A DNA stretch of 64,000 nucleotides from Capsicum annuum (Eukaryota > Streptophyta > Magnoliopsida > Solanales > Solanaceae), in contig NC_061120.1 in assembly GCF_002878395.1 (NCBI RefSeq), positions 111,328,296 through 111,392,295 of the forward strand. Reading direction: 5' to 3'. Shown here piece by piece: positions 35,477-47,560 of this stretch (positions are counted from its first letter, which is position 1; the number at the start of each line of letters is the position of its first letter). The notes beneath the pieces are model-generated. The model was not told the origin of the DNA and made no database searches. It worked only from the letters and a program-made list of their open reading frames with translations. Made by a program: the position numbers and the translations under genes.

Positions 35477-36662
35477 AATAGATGTCGTGATAACTGAATT
35501 ACAATATTTTGTGCTTAAATAAGAATGGGTCGGACATTTTCCTCCCCTAGTGTTTCTCTAAATCTCACTGGCATCACTACTAAAATTTGAGAGCCTGACT
35601 CGATTCCTTGTTCTATCATTACCCCTTTGATTTAAGCAATTGTTCTAGGTTTGGGGGATCTCTTTAATAAAATCTAAACTGAACTACAATCACTCTACTC
35701 TAGAGTCCGAGATAAAACCGTACACATAAATAATAAACTCACCCTGAAAGACTATATCTTAAAGTGTAAAACCTACTGCTAGTACTTCTTTATGAGATAG
35801 AACTCTTAACTTTTCATAGCCCTAATAATAATCATATAATAACTTAAAATCTTACTTAGAATCTTCAGGAGTATCACCATACCCTGAGTTCACACCATCT
35901 AGAGTTTCAAACTCTTCTTTTTGTTAGCTCAATCATCCAAAATTCAAACTTAGATTCTAACACTTAAAATGGATATCCACAGTACATCTCATACACTAAT
36001 ACCTACTTATTACTACTATAGATAGTAATCATGAAGCACTAATCTACACAAAATTTTATGAACATACTCAACCTTAACAATAGATGTCGTGATAACTGAA
36101 TTACAATATTTTGTGCTTAAATAAGAATGGGTCGGACATTTTCCTCCCCTAGTGTTTCTCTAAATTTGAGAGCCTGACTCGATTCCTTGTTCTATCATTA
36201 CCCCTTTGATTTAAGCAGTTGTTCTAGGTTTGGGGGATCTCTTTAATAAAATCTAAACTGAACTACAATCACTCTACTCTAGAGTCCGAGATATAACCGT
36301 ACACATAAATAATAAACTCACCCTGAAAGACTATATCTTAAAGTGTAAAACCTACTGCTAGTACTTCTTTATGAGATAGAACTCTTAACTTTTCATAGCC
36401 CTAATAATAATCATATAATAACTTAAAATCTTACTAACTTAGAATCTTCAGGAGTATCACCATACCCTGAGTTCACACCATCTAGAGTTTCAAACTCTTT
36501 TTTTTATTAGCTCAATCATCCAAAATTCAAACGTAGATTCTAACACTTAAAATAGATATCCACAGTACATCTCATACACTAATACCTACTTATTACTACT
36601 ATAGATAGTAATCATGAAGCACTAATCTACACAAAATTTTATGAACATACTCAACCTTAACA
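35477..36662. repeat. Direct tandem duplication of about 0.6 kb in element C
   Basis: Copy 1 is 35477-36078 and copy 2 is 36079-36662. They differ only by about a 23-base deletion in copy 2 (after TGTTTCTCTAAAT), a 4-base insertion near 36436 and a handful of substitutions. This is far closer than the two LTRs of C are to each other. Confidence 0.9.
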
Positions 36663-36868
36663 AACTCTCTATCATTGTGATCGTTGTTTAATCTCTATCC
36701 TGACTAAAGAATTAATATACTCTAAGTATACCTTAACTAAGAAATCTCTCCCAAGGTGCTATTAAAAAAACTACATAACACCTTTTCTGCTCCATGGATA
36801 TATATTCTACTAAATTCAAATAAACACTATCCCTAATTTAATGTCGTTAAACTTCTAGGTTTATGCTT

Positions 36869-36873
36869 CTAAC
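36869..36873. other. Target-site duplication of element B (left)
   Basis: CTAAC here, next to the 3' LTR, matches CTAAC at 51925-51929 next to the 5' LTR. Confidence 0.85.
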
Positions 36874-36952
36874 TAATACACCCAAATTACCACTCTTTTA
36901 TAAGAGTGTAAGCAGTCGTTGTCAAATATAGAACCCAACTGGGTTGGGTGTT
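36874..36952 (-). repeat. Element B 3' LTR, distal fragment
   Basis: It aligns with 50740-50818 (for example GTCGTTGTCAAATATAGAAC in both). The LTR is broken here by solo LTR H and continues at 39246. Confidence 0.9.
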
Positions 36953-39240
36953 TGTTACACCCCAAATCTGGTACCCTAAATACTACATAGTGCACATGAC
37001 CCAGAAGGACCACAAGCTAACCCATAACTGATCTGTACCTAAACACTGTATAATATATTGTATAAATGCAGAAATAAAGGCTGAAAGGCCATAGGTTCAA
37101 AACTATAACATAAAATCTGAATAGAAATATAACATCTAGAAATGGTATGAAATACCCAAAACAACTAAAATAAATTGACTGGACATAATAAACTGAAAAT
37201 CCTCTAATTGACTGAACTGTCTGAATAAGGAGTTGATGGGTCAAGTCCCCAACTAACTCTAACTACTAAAATAATTAATTAATGAGATAATAAAGTAATG
37301 ATCATGTCCTCAAAGGATGAGGAATCACTGCTAACTCTGACTGCGGAGGCTGGAATGCTACTGATGCTCTGGAGCTCATGTCTCTGAACCTATGGCATAA
37401 AATACCATAGCGTAAATGCATTAGTACGATTGAATGTACTGGTATGCATGTGAGGTAGGCTGAATACAAAGAATTTATATGCATGAACTATACTAACTGA
37501 CTGGATAACATGAACGTGAGAATACTTGCATAAATACATAATAACTGTAACTAAGTTAGTGATACTATGATTTCTGAGTACTGGTAACATGAGATACTGA
37601 TAGTATCCCCAAAAGAGAATGTTGGGGCCCTTATCTGACAGTGCGTATCCACCTCATCAACCCTCATCTGACAGTATTAATATCTCAACGTATGCTGGCT
37701 ACATAGTTCTGGAACGTAAGGTCTACTCCTATAAATCACACCCTCATCCGACAGTGTGTGTTCATATCCTTGGGTTCACTCACTGCTAATTCGTACTCCC
37801 ATCTGAATAAAAACTAAACATAGATTACTAAACTGAACTGGACTGAATTAATTGAGTTCCGTTGACTGACGGAATAGTATTGAGATTACTGTATTACTGA
37901 GCTTTCTTGAGTAATATGACTGACTGAGTTATATGGATCATGGCTTAACTGAGGATATCATTAAATTATGACACTAACTCTAGGTACACAACTATATTTT
38001 TTGGGTACAAGTATCCCCCTGGACTCGATAGAAAAAAACTGATAAAGCATGACTTTCTTGAAATATGACCAACATCATAATCCATAATAAAATAAGTTGG
38101 AGATTTCATGAAGTAGAAGTCTGAAGAACCACAATGTCTACACATATATCCATAATTCATTGACTAAGACATTTCATCAAACACTTGACATGCATAAACT
38201 TGTACATGAATGGGGATTTCATATTATTATACTAGTATAATGCTTTTTCCTTCACATAGGTATTTAATCACACACATGGGGAGCATGCTTTTGTTATACA
38301 ATCATCAACACATCTAATAATCATGGACACATCAATCAACTTGTAATTTGAAATGGGGTTTATCATGGTTATTATGAAAATCTTCATATACTAGGGTCAA
38401 TCATTGAAATATGTAATTTAAAACATGAATTAAAACCCCACAACATTATGAACATGAATTTCAATTCAATTTAAATTATGAACATTCATCAATACAAAAA
38501 TCTTGAATTTTTAAAAGAGATTCTTGCGCTTCACGGTTTGACATACCTAGGTTGCGAGTTTCTTGAAGTTCTTGGACTTGAAGAACTTGAATCTCTTAGT
38601 TTCTTGAAGAAGAATTTAGATCTTGTTCTTGGGGATTATCTTTGAGAGAAAACCCTAATTTGATATTGTGAATGAATAACGAACTTATGAGCCTTGGTCT
38701 GATATAATTAGGGGTTAAACGGGTGGAAAAAAACCCAAATACCCTTTTACAAATGGCTTTAATTTGCTGAACGGGACCTGTGATGGCTCGTGCGATGGTC
38801 CGTCACTGGCTCGACGTTCCATCGTTTCGACCATCGTACATGGGCCAAAAAAAATCACTGCCTAAGTAGCGACGGCTTGGGCGACAGTCCATCGCTGGTT
38901 CGACGGTTTGTCAACCTGTTCGTTGCACCTTATCCAGAAGGTTGACTCACTGCCTTGGCTGTGATGGTCTAGGCGACGGTCCATCGTGAGATCAATGGTC
39001 CGTCAACCTAGCCATCGTACCTGGACGATTCTGACAGCTCTGAGTAAAACGTCTATAATATTTTACTCCGATACCGATTTGGACGAAATTGGTATCATTG
39101 GAAAGGTAATTCAATTTTCCACATGATAAAAAGTGAAAATCTTAAAAATTCAACATATAGAAAAATGGATTCATATTTCAAAGTAAGTTTCTAACATTCT
39201 TGAGACTTTTTCAAGCTAGGTAGAAGTATGGGGTATTATA
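36953..39240 (-). repeat. Solo LTR H (2.29 kb) inserted in the 3' LTR of B
   Basis: On the plus strand it starts TGTTACACCCC and ends GGGGTATTATA, with the last CA changed to TA. It is flanked by GTGTT (36948-36952) and GTGTC (39241-39245); the uninterrupted copy in B's other LTR reads GGTGTCGAATCC. There is no internal region on either side, so it is a solo LTR. It is related to the LTR of element E (shared GTCTGAATAAGG, GCTACATAGTTCTG and other phrases). ORFs within it (37017-37244, 37302-37590, 37966-38160) are spurious. Confidence 0.9.
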
Positions 39241-39245
39241 GTGTC

Positions 39246-40281
39246 GAATCCTATAGGAAATACTGTGTTCACTAAGTATTATGGTTATTGTTAGACTGTT
39301 GATCAAAGTTTCCACAAGAAAGGGAGTTTTGGTTTAAGTACGAAGTATTAGTTTCAGTGTAATAGTGAAGCAATACATGTAATAATATTTGAATGCAGAG
39401 GATAACAAGCTAGGGTTATGTCCACCTTGTAGTTTTTAATATCTTCTAACTATGGATGTTAAGAACTCATACATGCATGCACTTATAGAGAAACGTATTC
39501 AAATTCTCAATCCAAGAATTTCTCAACCATTATGGATTAATTCACTTTAGTTCGCTCAACTCAAAAGTGTTTACTCAATTATACGAAATCTCCAAGTTGT
39601 TAATCCTGTTAAGGAATTAACGTGTGAAATTGAGGTTGGAAACCCTATTTTTTTGTCACTACTCTCTTTACCAAACATTAACCTTTTTATCGAACAAGTT
39701 ATGTTTCAATGGCACATTCCCTATGTTTGCAGTCATGAGAATTCAAGCATAATAAAGAGAGTATGATATAAGTAAATCAATGCATAATGAATTCAAAACA
39801 CATAGAAAAGTATGTTCATCATACCAAAAACTAGAAGATGATATTGGTGTGTAAACTGTGAAGAAGAGAAATACGTTGTTCTCTCTACTCTAAGCCGCCA
39901 ATCTATCTTCAAAAATAATACAGAATAAAATCCCATTCGTAAATTTTCAGAATCAAGACTTTTTAATAATATTTTCTATCATAATTGCCTTCTAAGTCCC
40001 TAAACTAGTTTCAAATGATAAATTAGTTTTGGACATAGTTTCTAGGTGCCATATTTGGTCCAACAAGCTACTTTTCTCTTGTGTGATTTTTCATACATAA
40101 TCCATAGTCCTATCATGTATTTATCTACCTCATTAACACCTGAAATCATGCTAATCAAGTAGGTTAGCTCATTTACACCAAAGTAGAGTAAAAACATAAG
40201 AAACTAGGCACTTTGTTATCAAAACTTAGCTAAAATATAGGTAAGTTATGGTACTTAGGCGTATAAATACACCCAAGATCA
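39246..40281 (-). repeat. Element B 3' LTR, proximal part
   Basis: It aligns with 50813-51924 (for example ACAAGCTAGGGTTATGTCCA). It lacks about 70 bp that the 5' LTR has near 51385-51460. It ends CACCCAAGATCA at 40281. Confidence 0.9.
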
Positions 40282-40298
40282 CCACCCCACACTTAAAG
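40279..40298 (-). other. Polypurine tract of element B
   Basis: The minus strand reads CTTTAAGTGTGGGGTGG directly before the LTR start TGATCTTGGGTG. Near-copies lie at 41828-41844 and 43160-43178. Confidence 0.8.
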
Positions 40299-41827
40299 CT
40301 TTGTTCATCCTCGAACAACTTATCCATTTACGCATACACAAGATTTAACACCCATAAAGGAAAAACAAGATGCTCAAAAAAGCTCACACAACGAATATGA
40401 AATAAGAAGTAGATTCATGAATCATTACTAAAGACGACCTACCCTCAAGAATAGACTCACCAACTTGGAAAATTCATGCATACCATTTAAGAAAATAAAT
40501 CATACAAATTACCCAAATTTTCATCAAACATGTGCCCTCACAACAAAAGAGTTACCCATAATCACTCACAATAATTTAATTTCTAGCACAATATGCATAA
40601 GAATCAAGTTGTGCTCACTTTCACAAAGAATTCTCAAATTACAAATGATGACCATATGCTTGACCTTAGTGTAGTGCTCCACTAATATCAGAATGTCAAG
40701 ATTTGGATTATATAGGTCTTTACGGGTTGTAATGTTGGCTAAGGCATAGGTAGGAATTATTTTGGCCAGTAGTAGTGACTATCATCCCTAAGCGCTTTAA
40801 TACACTACATTAGACAATGAATACTAATCTCTAAAAACTAATTTTCAGCTCTACTATCTTTACACATCATTTTCTTTCACCCATTTCATAAAGCTCACTC
40901 ACATAACTTATGGCGGGATTATTTTCCATGTTCAGATCATATCATTTTGAATAACTTTTTATGCCTCTTCTCTTTTTATATATATATATATCTCACTCCC
41001 AACCAATCATACCAGATTCACACACCAAAAACTATTACTTTGAGGCTTTATTTTCACTTTTTTCTCCTTCTATTTACAACTCCTTACTAAAAAATTTTAC
41101 AAAACTGCTTAGGAGATTTGGATCAAGTTGAGGTTAATCAAGGAAGGATTAGGCTACACATGAGGTTACCAAAGAACAAGCTAGTGCTTAGGATATTTGG
41201 ATCAAGTTGAGGTTAATCAAGGAAGGATTAGACTACACATGAGGTTTCCAAAGAGCAAGCTAAAGGCTTAATGGGGCTAGCTAAGATCATGCACAAAGGT
41301 GTTTCAAAAGAGGGTAGAAAAAATAGCTATCAAAGAAGTGCCTAAATCATCTCGTAAAGTCACATTCTCTATTTTGTTTCGCACACACACCAAACAAGTT
41401 CTAGCATCAATTGCAACAAGGAATATGCGAATACCCTCACACACATATGGCACATGCTTAACTCCAACAGGATCATTATCGACTCTTAACCAAATAGTTA
41501 TATGAATTTACTTTAAGCCAATAATCACCACATAGGTCATAAAGTAGAACTTAGGTGTCTCAATAGTAAATATTTATCACATGGTTATATTGTCGTGTGG
41601 CCCGCTAGAATAAATTACATTCATTTGTTAGGTCCTACACATAACTGATTTTCTCTTAAGACGGTCGTCATCCATCAATCATCAAGAAAAACACCTAACT
41701 ATGACTAAAAAGCAAACTAACATATACACAGAAGAAAAATATATACACTAAAATGACATATACAAAGGGGCAAAAGAAATGCACTAAAGAGAAGACAAAA
41801 CAGTACGCAATCTAGAAGCACTTCTAG
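40299..41827 (-). other. Element B spacer between ORF3 and 3' LTR
   Basis: This is non-coding and AT-rich, with a short TA run near 40976-40990 and a 79-bp tandem duplication at 41107-41266. ORFs 40465-40674 and 41299-41505 are on the opposite strand to the element and show no family match. Confidence 0.6.
41107..41266. repeat. 79-bp direct tandem duplication in element B
   Basis: The two units begin GCTTAGGAGATTTGGATCAA and GCTTAGGATATTTGGATCAA and both continue with a GTTGAGGTTAATCAAGGAAG phrase. Only a few bases differ. Confidence 0.85.
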
Positions 41828-41849
41828 CCACCCCACACTTTAAGTAGAA

Positions 41850-43086
41850 CACTATCCCTAGTGCAAATACATAAATAAAGACCTGGATAGTAGGAATCTT
41901 TTTCCACATCTGGGGTTATGCCACCTGCATTAGAGTCTTCCTTACTAGATTCGGCCTCCATGTCAAAATCCAACAGTCGGTGATACTCATCTGTTGGTGT
42001 ATCATTATCTAATGGCTCCTCAAAACCAGTCCCTACTCGACACATAGCTCTAGCATGCTTGTTAAATTGTAGTCATAATCCATCTGACGTAGCTCTGCAG
42101 CAGTAGGTACATGACCTTCATTCATTATAGTAAGCTTATCATGCCATAAAAATGGTGGAAAAAGATCTCAACTCGTATGTGTCATTCAACAGTGCTAAGA
42201 ATTAAGCCTTCGCTGGCATCTAGATCCTCACCTTTATGACATCCACTCTCTTTGGGTTCTGTGGAATTTTGTGATCTGCTGGCTCATCCTCATTGTTGTC
42301 CTTTTCTAAAATGGTGGTCAGCAAGCTTTCGAAATTGAATGGTGTCTTTTTGTGCATCCTTGCTTTGCATATAGAAACGCATATAACTGTACCAACATTT
42401 ACAGAAACATCAGTCATCAAAGCATATACTAAACATAATAGATCACGAGAGACTTTGGTGAACTGCTTTCCCAGAATCAAGCTAGCATTGACTATCCTTA
42501 GCTAGATATGTGGTTCTCTACTCAAAAAAGAATATGAGAAGGTGTTGTGGTGGCCTTTGTATTTTTGATGGAACCACCAAGCCATAGACCTTAAACCACA
42601 CAAAGTATGCCTAATGGCTCAATAGGGAGGCTTGTTATATTGTTCCTTTAACCTAGAGTGATCTACATTCGGAGTACCCAAGAAAGAGTTAAAAAATTCG
42701 ACTGTCAGCTGTAGGATCTTCCCTTAAATCTTTATTTCACTTCTGCAGGTATTTGGGGACCAATTAGCATCAAATTCCCGAGACCAATCTATATTGCACT
42801 CACCCATGTCATTGAAAATGAAGTCAAGTTTTAGTTCTATGATCCTAGCAAAAATACGAGGGCAGTGCCTTGCCAAAATATACCTTTGAATAAGCTCCAG
42901 CGGAACTTATTTATTTACTTTCTTATCCTTGTACCACTCCTGAACATCCTGTAAGAACCATTTAATACCAAAAGTGCGTTAAGGCCCTGGAAGAAAGGAT
43001 GTAGCGGATTTGTCCTTTCGTGCTCTTTTTTGTCCCTTTTGAGATTTGGATACTTTGTCTTTGCCCGTGCTTCCTTTGGGAGCCAT
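41850..43086 (-). pseudogene. Element B ORF3, putative plant transposon protein (env-like position)
   Basis: This post-integrase reading frame runs in the same sense as pol. ATG at 43086 opens MAPKGSTGKDKVSKSQKGQK, a basic Ser/Lys-rich start. It is followed by FGIKWFLQDVQEWYKDKKVN, YILARHCPRIFARIIELKLD and the longest open piece 42220-42480 with SRDLLCLVYALMTDVSVNVG. This last block resembles the domain annotated as putative plant transposon protein downstream of integrase in Athila-like and related elements; its function is not established, and no signal peptide or clear membrane segment is seen. At least six stops or shifts break it. An acidic tail is at 41824-42045 (NDTPTDEYHRLLDFDMEAES). 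Confidence 0.65.
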
Positions 43087-44843
43087 ATCACCTGAGTGCA
43101 TCATATAATTATGTTATCCACACTTAACAAAACTAACTATAATTAAGAGGGTAGTGAAATCACCACCCCACACTTAATTTGTTAGCATAAACCAATTAAG
43201 TGGTGTTGTTGGGTACCCAGACTTCGCGGACATACACTTTGATCTTTGGTACCAACATTATTAACAACATTATTAGCACATTCGCAGCTCACATGATGGA
43301 TTTTATTTTTCTTTTGAAAGTCAGAATTTCACTCTATAAACCCCTCACATTCCACAACAACATTGCAATTCAAATTAACATACAATTGGTGTACAAAATC
43401 AATTTCTTCACACCACCAATTTCACTAATTTCATTTCAATAAAGAAATTTTTGAACAAAATTATCCTTTACGACTTCAACATATCATAATACACAAACAT
43501 TATCACCCTCTCACACTTTTTATCAGCATCAAGTTCAACAAAATAAGATGTGAAATTATGGTTACACAACTACCATGTTAGTTATGAACAATTCACTCAC
43601 ATGTACAAACATAAAATACTACCAAATATTGACTTAATGCTTCAACACCTCAATACCCACATGACACCATGACTTATACAAAACAACCAACAATATATTT
43701 AGAGGTAAAATTAAGATCCACAACAATGATGCTTTGCACAATAATGGTGTTCATCTTCCCCAAGGCTTTCAAAACCTTACTTTTTAAAAAGCTATGGCAT
43801 GAATTTAATCCATAATCCTCAAGAAATCAATTAACTATAACATAAAATCATAATAACTAAGGATTAATAAAGTTAAAATTACCTTGAAGATGGAAGATTG
43901 AAGAAAGAAGGGGAAAATTCATGAGATTGTTAAGAAAAGAAGAATCTTAAAGGACAAGGAGAATATTGAGAGAAAAATCTTGTATGGCTTAGGGGTGAAA
44001 TAAGGGTGAATTTGGGCATTTAGGGCGAGGAGTTTATTTAAAGAATGAAATCCGGATTGGGTTGACCCAATAAAAAGTCTGATATTATATTGAAATTAGA
44101 GTGGTATGAGATGCATATGTTATCGCAAAGTTTTAAGTATGTGGCGCATAGGGCTTCTCTAAATTAAGATAGTGAGTATGTGTGTTATGGTATGCAATAT
44201 TTTATGTATCACACAAGTATAAGTTTGCGGCACCCTACTTATCATATATATTAGCCTCTACACCGCACAAGTTATCGTATACCTTAGGGAGTGGATGTAT
44301 GCTTTATTTTAAGTGCTGCCTAAGTTATCGACTAATCATAAGTGTGCGTCGCACAACCAAATGGATTAGTTAAGGTGTGCGTCGCTCAACCAAATACCTA
44401 ATTAGACCAGTGAGCCTATGTTTTATGGTATGCACCACACAACGCATCATCTAAAGTAAGATGTACACTGCAACACCTGTCACTCAAGTTTAGTTAGGCG
44501 CCGCTCAACATAACACACAAGTGAGTCAATAGGCTTAGGCACAATTCATAGCCTAGTTAATTTTGGGCACTATACAAGGGATAACATGACTTATATAGTT
44601 TTGACGCCCACTTTATCTCCTAATTGAGGCAATGGGAAGTGTCGAATTAACATAATTCAAGTGATAACTATAACATGAATCATGATTCGAGCCTTAACAT
44701 TTGGCCACCGCAACTTACCTGTAGTGTTACCGTTACACCTAAACTTACCACCTTTGATATGGCTCACTTTCATATCGATTTTAGAACATACCACCTCATT
44801 GGTACTTTGAACACCTACACTCAATCAAAAATAATTATAAATG
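43087..44843 (-). other. Element B spacer between pol and ORF3
   Basis: This non-coding stretch has a polypurine-like copy at 43160-43178, 74 bp upstream of the ORF3 start. It also has a purine-rich stretch (43880-43990) and, at 44100-44560, repeated phrases built on GTGCGTCGCACAACC and GTGCGTCGCTCAACC. Plus-strand ORFs here (43200-43442, 44182-44373) are spurious. Confidence 0.55.
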
Positions 44844-44852
44844 AGTAGAAGG

Positions 44853-44961
44853 GTAGGTTGCCTCCCACTAAGCGTCGTAGTTTTGGTCATGACTCGACTT
44901 TTATTTTGTATTTTTATTTTACATATAAAAATCAAAGAAAAATCATGGGTTGCCTCCCATG
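44853..44961 (-). other. Two hairpins at the end of element B pol
   Basis: The minus strand reads CATGGGAGGCAACCCATG at 44944-44961 and GTGGGAGGCAACCTAC at 44853-44868. Both have the loop AGGCAA between paired arms. They lie at the 3' end of the integrase frame. Confidence 0.6.
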
Positions 44962-44989
44962 TAGCACCTGATTTAACATCGTAGCACGA

Positions 44990-46386
44990 CTCAGTTATCT
45001 CAATCACTCAAACCTCGTCGAGATAGATATTTCCAATACTTTTTATCGAGTCTTTTGGACCGATATAAAGTTTGACTCATTGCACATTAACTTTGAAGAC
45101 GCTTCCATCTTAATTTTCAAGTTCGACTACTCCAGATGAGTAGACTTGACTAACTTTAAACGGTCCTGACCACTTGGACTTAAGTTTACCTGGGAACAAT
45201 TTAAGTCAGGAGTTGAACAGAAGCACCAGTTCACCTTTTAGGAAATTTCATTTTTGAATCCTCCGATCATGATACTTCTTTATTTTCTTCTTGTATAGGT
45301 ATGCTCTTTCATAAGGTAAAGAGAAAATTTATCTATCTCATTCAGTTGCCCCAGTCTAAGTTCTGTTGCCTCCTTTTAATTCAAATTTAACCTTTTGAGT
45401 GCCCATAAAGCCTTGTGCTCCATCTCTATCGGTAAATGACATGCTTTTCCATAGACTAACTGACACAGTGACATGTCGATGGGTGTTTTGAAAGAAGTCT
45501 GATACGCCCACAAGGAGTCATCGAGCTTTTGAGACCAATCTTGCCTACTAGCATTCACTATTTTGGATAGGATGGCTTTAATCTCCCTATTTCAAATATC
45601 CACTTGCCCACTAGTTTGTGGGTGGTATGGAGTTGCTACTCTATGATGTTTTACCCGATATTTAACCAAACAAGCCCAAAACACTTTGTTGCAAAAATGA
45701 GATCCTCCATCGCTTATAATAGTATGAAGTACCCCAAAGGGAGAGAAGATGTTCTTTTTAAGAAACACAACGACTCTCTTTCCTTCATTATCAAACAAAG
45801 CGATGGCTTTGACCCATTTTGATACGTAATCAACAACAACTAGAATGTACTTCATCCCATATGAGCTTACAAAAGTCCCCATGAAATCGATGACCAAGAC
45901 ATCAAACAATTCTACTTCAAGCATGTTCATCAAAGGCATCTCATGCCACTTGGAGATTGACCCCTTCCTATGAAATTGATCACACTTTTGTACAAACTTG
46001 TGAGCATCCTTGAATAAAGTTGGCCAATAGTAGCCACTCTGCAACCCCTTTCTAGCAGTTCGATCACCTACATGGTGACCTTCTACTGGGGAAGCATGAC
46101 ATGCTTCCAATATACTCAATACATCTACTTCTAGCGCATATCTCATTATAATATTGTCAGCACACCGCCAAAACAGATACGACTCATCCCAGAAGTAATG
46201 TGTCACATCATAAAGGAATTTCTTTCTTTGATGAAAATAAAGATTTTTCGGAATCAACTCGCTCACCACATATTTTTCAAAATCAGCGTACCAATGCATT
46301 TTCTTTATAAAATCAACCAAGATCTCCTCATCCAAATATGCATCATTGATCTCCATTTCATCTCTAACTACTTGATCACCTTTCAT
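44990..46386 (-). pseudogene. Element B integrase (nearly intact core)
   Basis: A 264-residue open frame (46386-45592) holds the zinc-binding region (ILEACHASPVEGHHVGDRTA, then FVQKCDQF with the second Cys read as Phe-His) and the core. Catalytic residues are Asp in FDVLVIDFMGTF, Asp in HTIISDGGSHFCN, and at the third site TSGQVDI, where the usual Glu is Asp and a stop follows. The next piece (45376-45558) reads [20 protein letters not shown] and [20 protein letters not shown], the integrase C-terminal part. Further left, [16 protein letters not shown] continues towards the end of pol. It is the best-preserved domain in the window, but inactive as read. Confidence 0.9.
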
Positions 46387-46407
46387 CCTAGACAGATGAT
46401 CTACAAC

Positions 46408-47560
46408 TTAGCTTTCACAACCCTTCCTATCTTTGACTTCAAAGTCAAATTCTTGGAGAAATATCACGCATCTAATCAACCTTGGTTTTGCGTCTTTCTT
46501 AGCCATCAAATATCTCAATGTTGTGTGGTCAGTGTGGACCACCACCTTGGTTCTTAGCAGATAAGCCCAAAATTTCTCAAAAGCATAGACTACAACAAGG
46601 AGTTCCTGTTCAGTGAAAGTGTAGTTCTTTTGAGCTCCATTCAATTCTTTGATGGAATAATAGATTTGATGAAATAATTTGTCCTTTGTTTTCCCCAACA
46701 CAAATCCAAGGGAAACACTGCTTGTATCACATATGATCTCAAATGATTTCAACCAGTCTGGTGAAATAATGATAGGGGATTCAACCAACTTCTTTTTAAG
46801 ACATTCGAATTCCTTCAAGCAATCATCATCAAAAGAGAACTTAGCTTCCTTCTCCAAAATTTTGCAAAGTGGATTTACAATCTTTGAGAAGTCCTTTATA
46901 AACCTCTAGTAAAATCCAACATGTCCAAGGAAAATATGCACTCCCTTCACTGAAATGGGAGGTGGTAGCTTCTCAATAATGTCTACCTTAGCTCGATCTA
47001 CCTCTATCTCTTTTGCTAAAATTTTATGACTGAGAAAAATGCCCTCCTTTACCATAAAGTGGCATTTCTCCCAATTGAGCACCAAATTGAATTCCACACA
47101 TCATTGCAAGGCTCTACTCAGGTTTTCTAAACACAGCTCAAATGAATCTCCTACCATAGAAAAATCATCCATGAACACCTCTAAGGTATCCTCCACAATA
47201 TCTAAGAAAATAGCTATCATACATCTTTAGAAGGTAGTGGGTGCTTTACATAATCCAAATAATATTCGCTTGAATGCAAAAGTGTCATACAGGTATGTGA
47301 ACATCGTCTTCTCCTGATCTTTAGGAGCAATATAGATCTGATTGTAGCCTTGAATATCCATCAAAAAAATAATACCACCCCCTTTCTGCCAACCGATCAA
47401 GCATTTAGTATATGAAGGGCATTCGGAAGTGGTCCTTTAAGGTCCACGAGTTTAGTTTCCGATAGTCCATAAAAACCCTCTGCCCAGTCACAGGCCTAAG
47501 AGGAATAAACTCATTCTTTTCATTTGCAACAATAGGCATGCCCCCTTTCTTGGGCACATA
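46408..47560 (-). pseudogene. Element B reverse transcriptase and RNase H (fossil)
   Basis: The polymerase shows YNQIYIAPKDQEKTMFTYLY near 47300, DTFAFKRILFGLCKAP near 47260 and an intact EVFMDDFSMVGDSFE box at about 47145-47185. The piece 46906-47097 gives LNWEKCHFMVKEGIFLSHKI and SVKGVHIFLGHVGFY. RNase H in 46408-46857 has an open frame with FEIICDTSSVSLGFVLG, YTFTEQELLVVVYAFEKFWA and VVVHTDHTTLRYLMAKKDAK, so the catalytic Asp, Glu and Asp are present. Stops between the pieces and a lost YSGYNQ part show decay. Confidence 0.9.

Larger units (their letters stand above)
35074..36873 (-). other. Element C internal region, middle part, non-coding
   Basis: Part of it (35080-35280) aligns with the reverse complement of D's interior (57960-58140), for example TGACACTTAACTGAGGCCT and GAGATCTAAACTGAGGACAT. 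It contains a tandem duplication (35477-36662). No coding domain was seen. Confidence 0.7.

Noticed and set aside
36079..36662. Second LTR of a small element
   Set aside because: The two copies are directly adjacent with no internal region, no TG..CA ends and no target duplication, so it is a tandem duplication.
46198..46557. Plus-strand 119-residue ORF
   Set aside because: Antisense shadow of element B RNase H and integrase.
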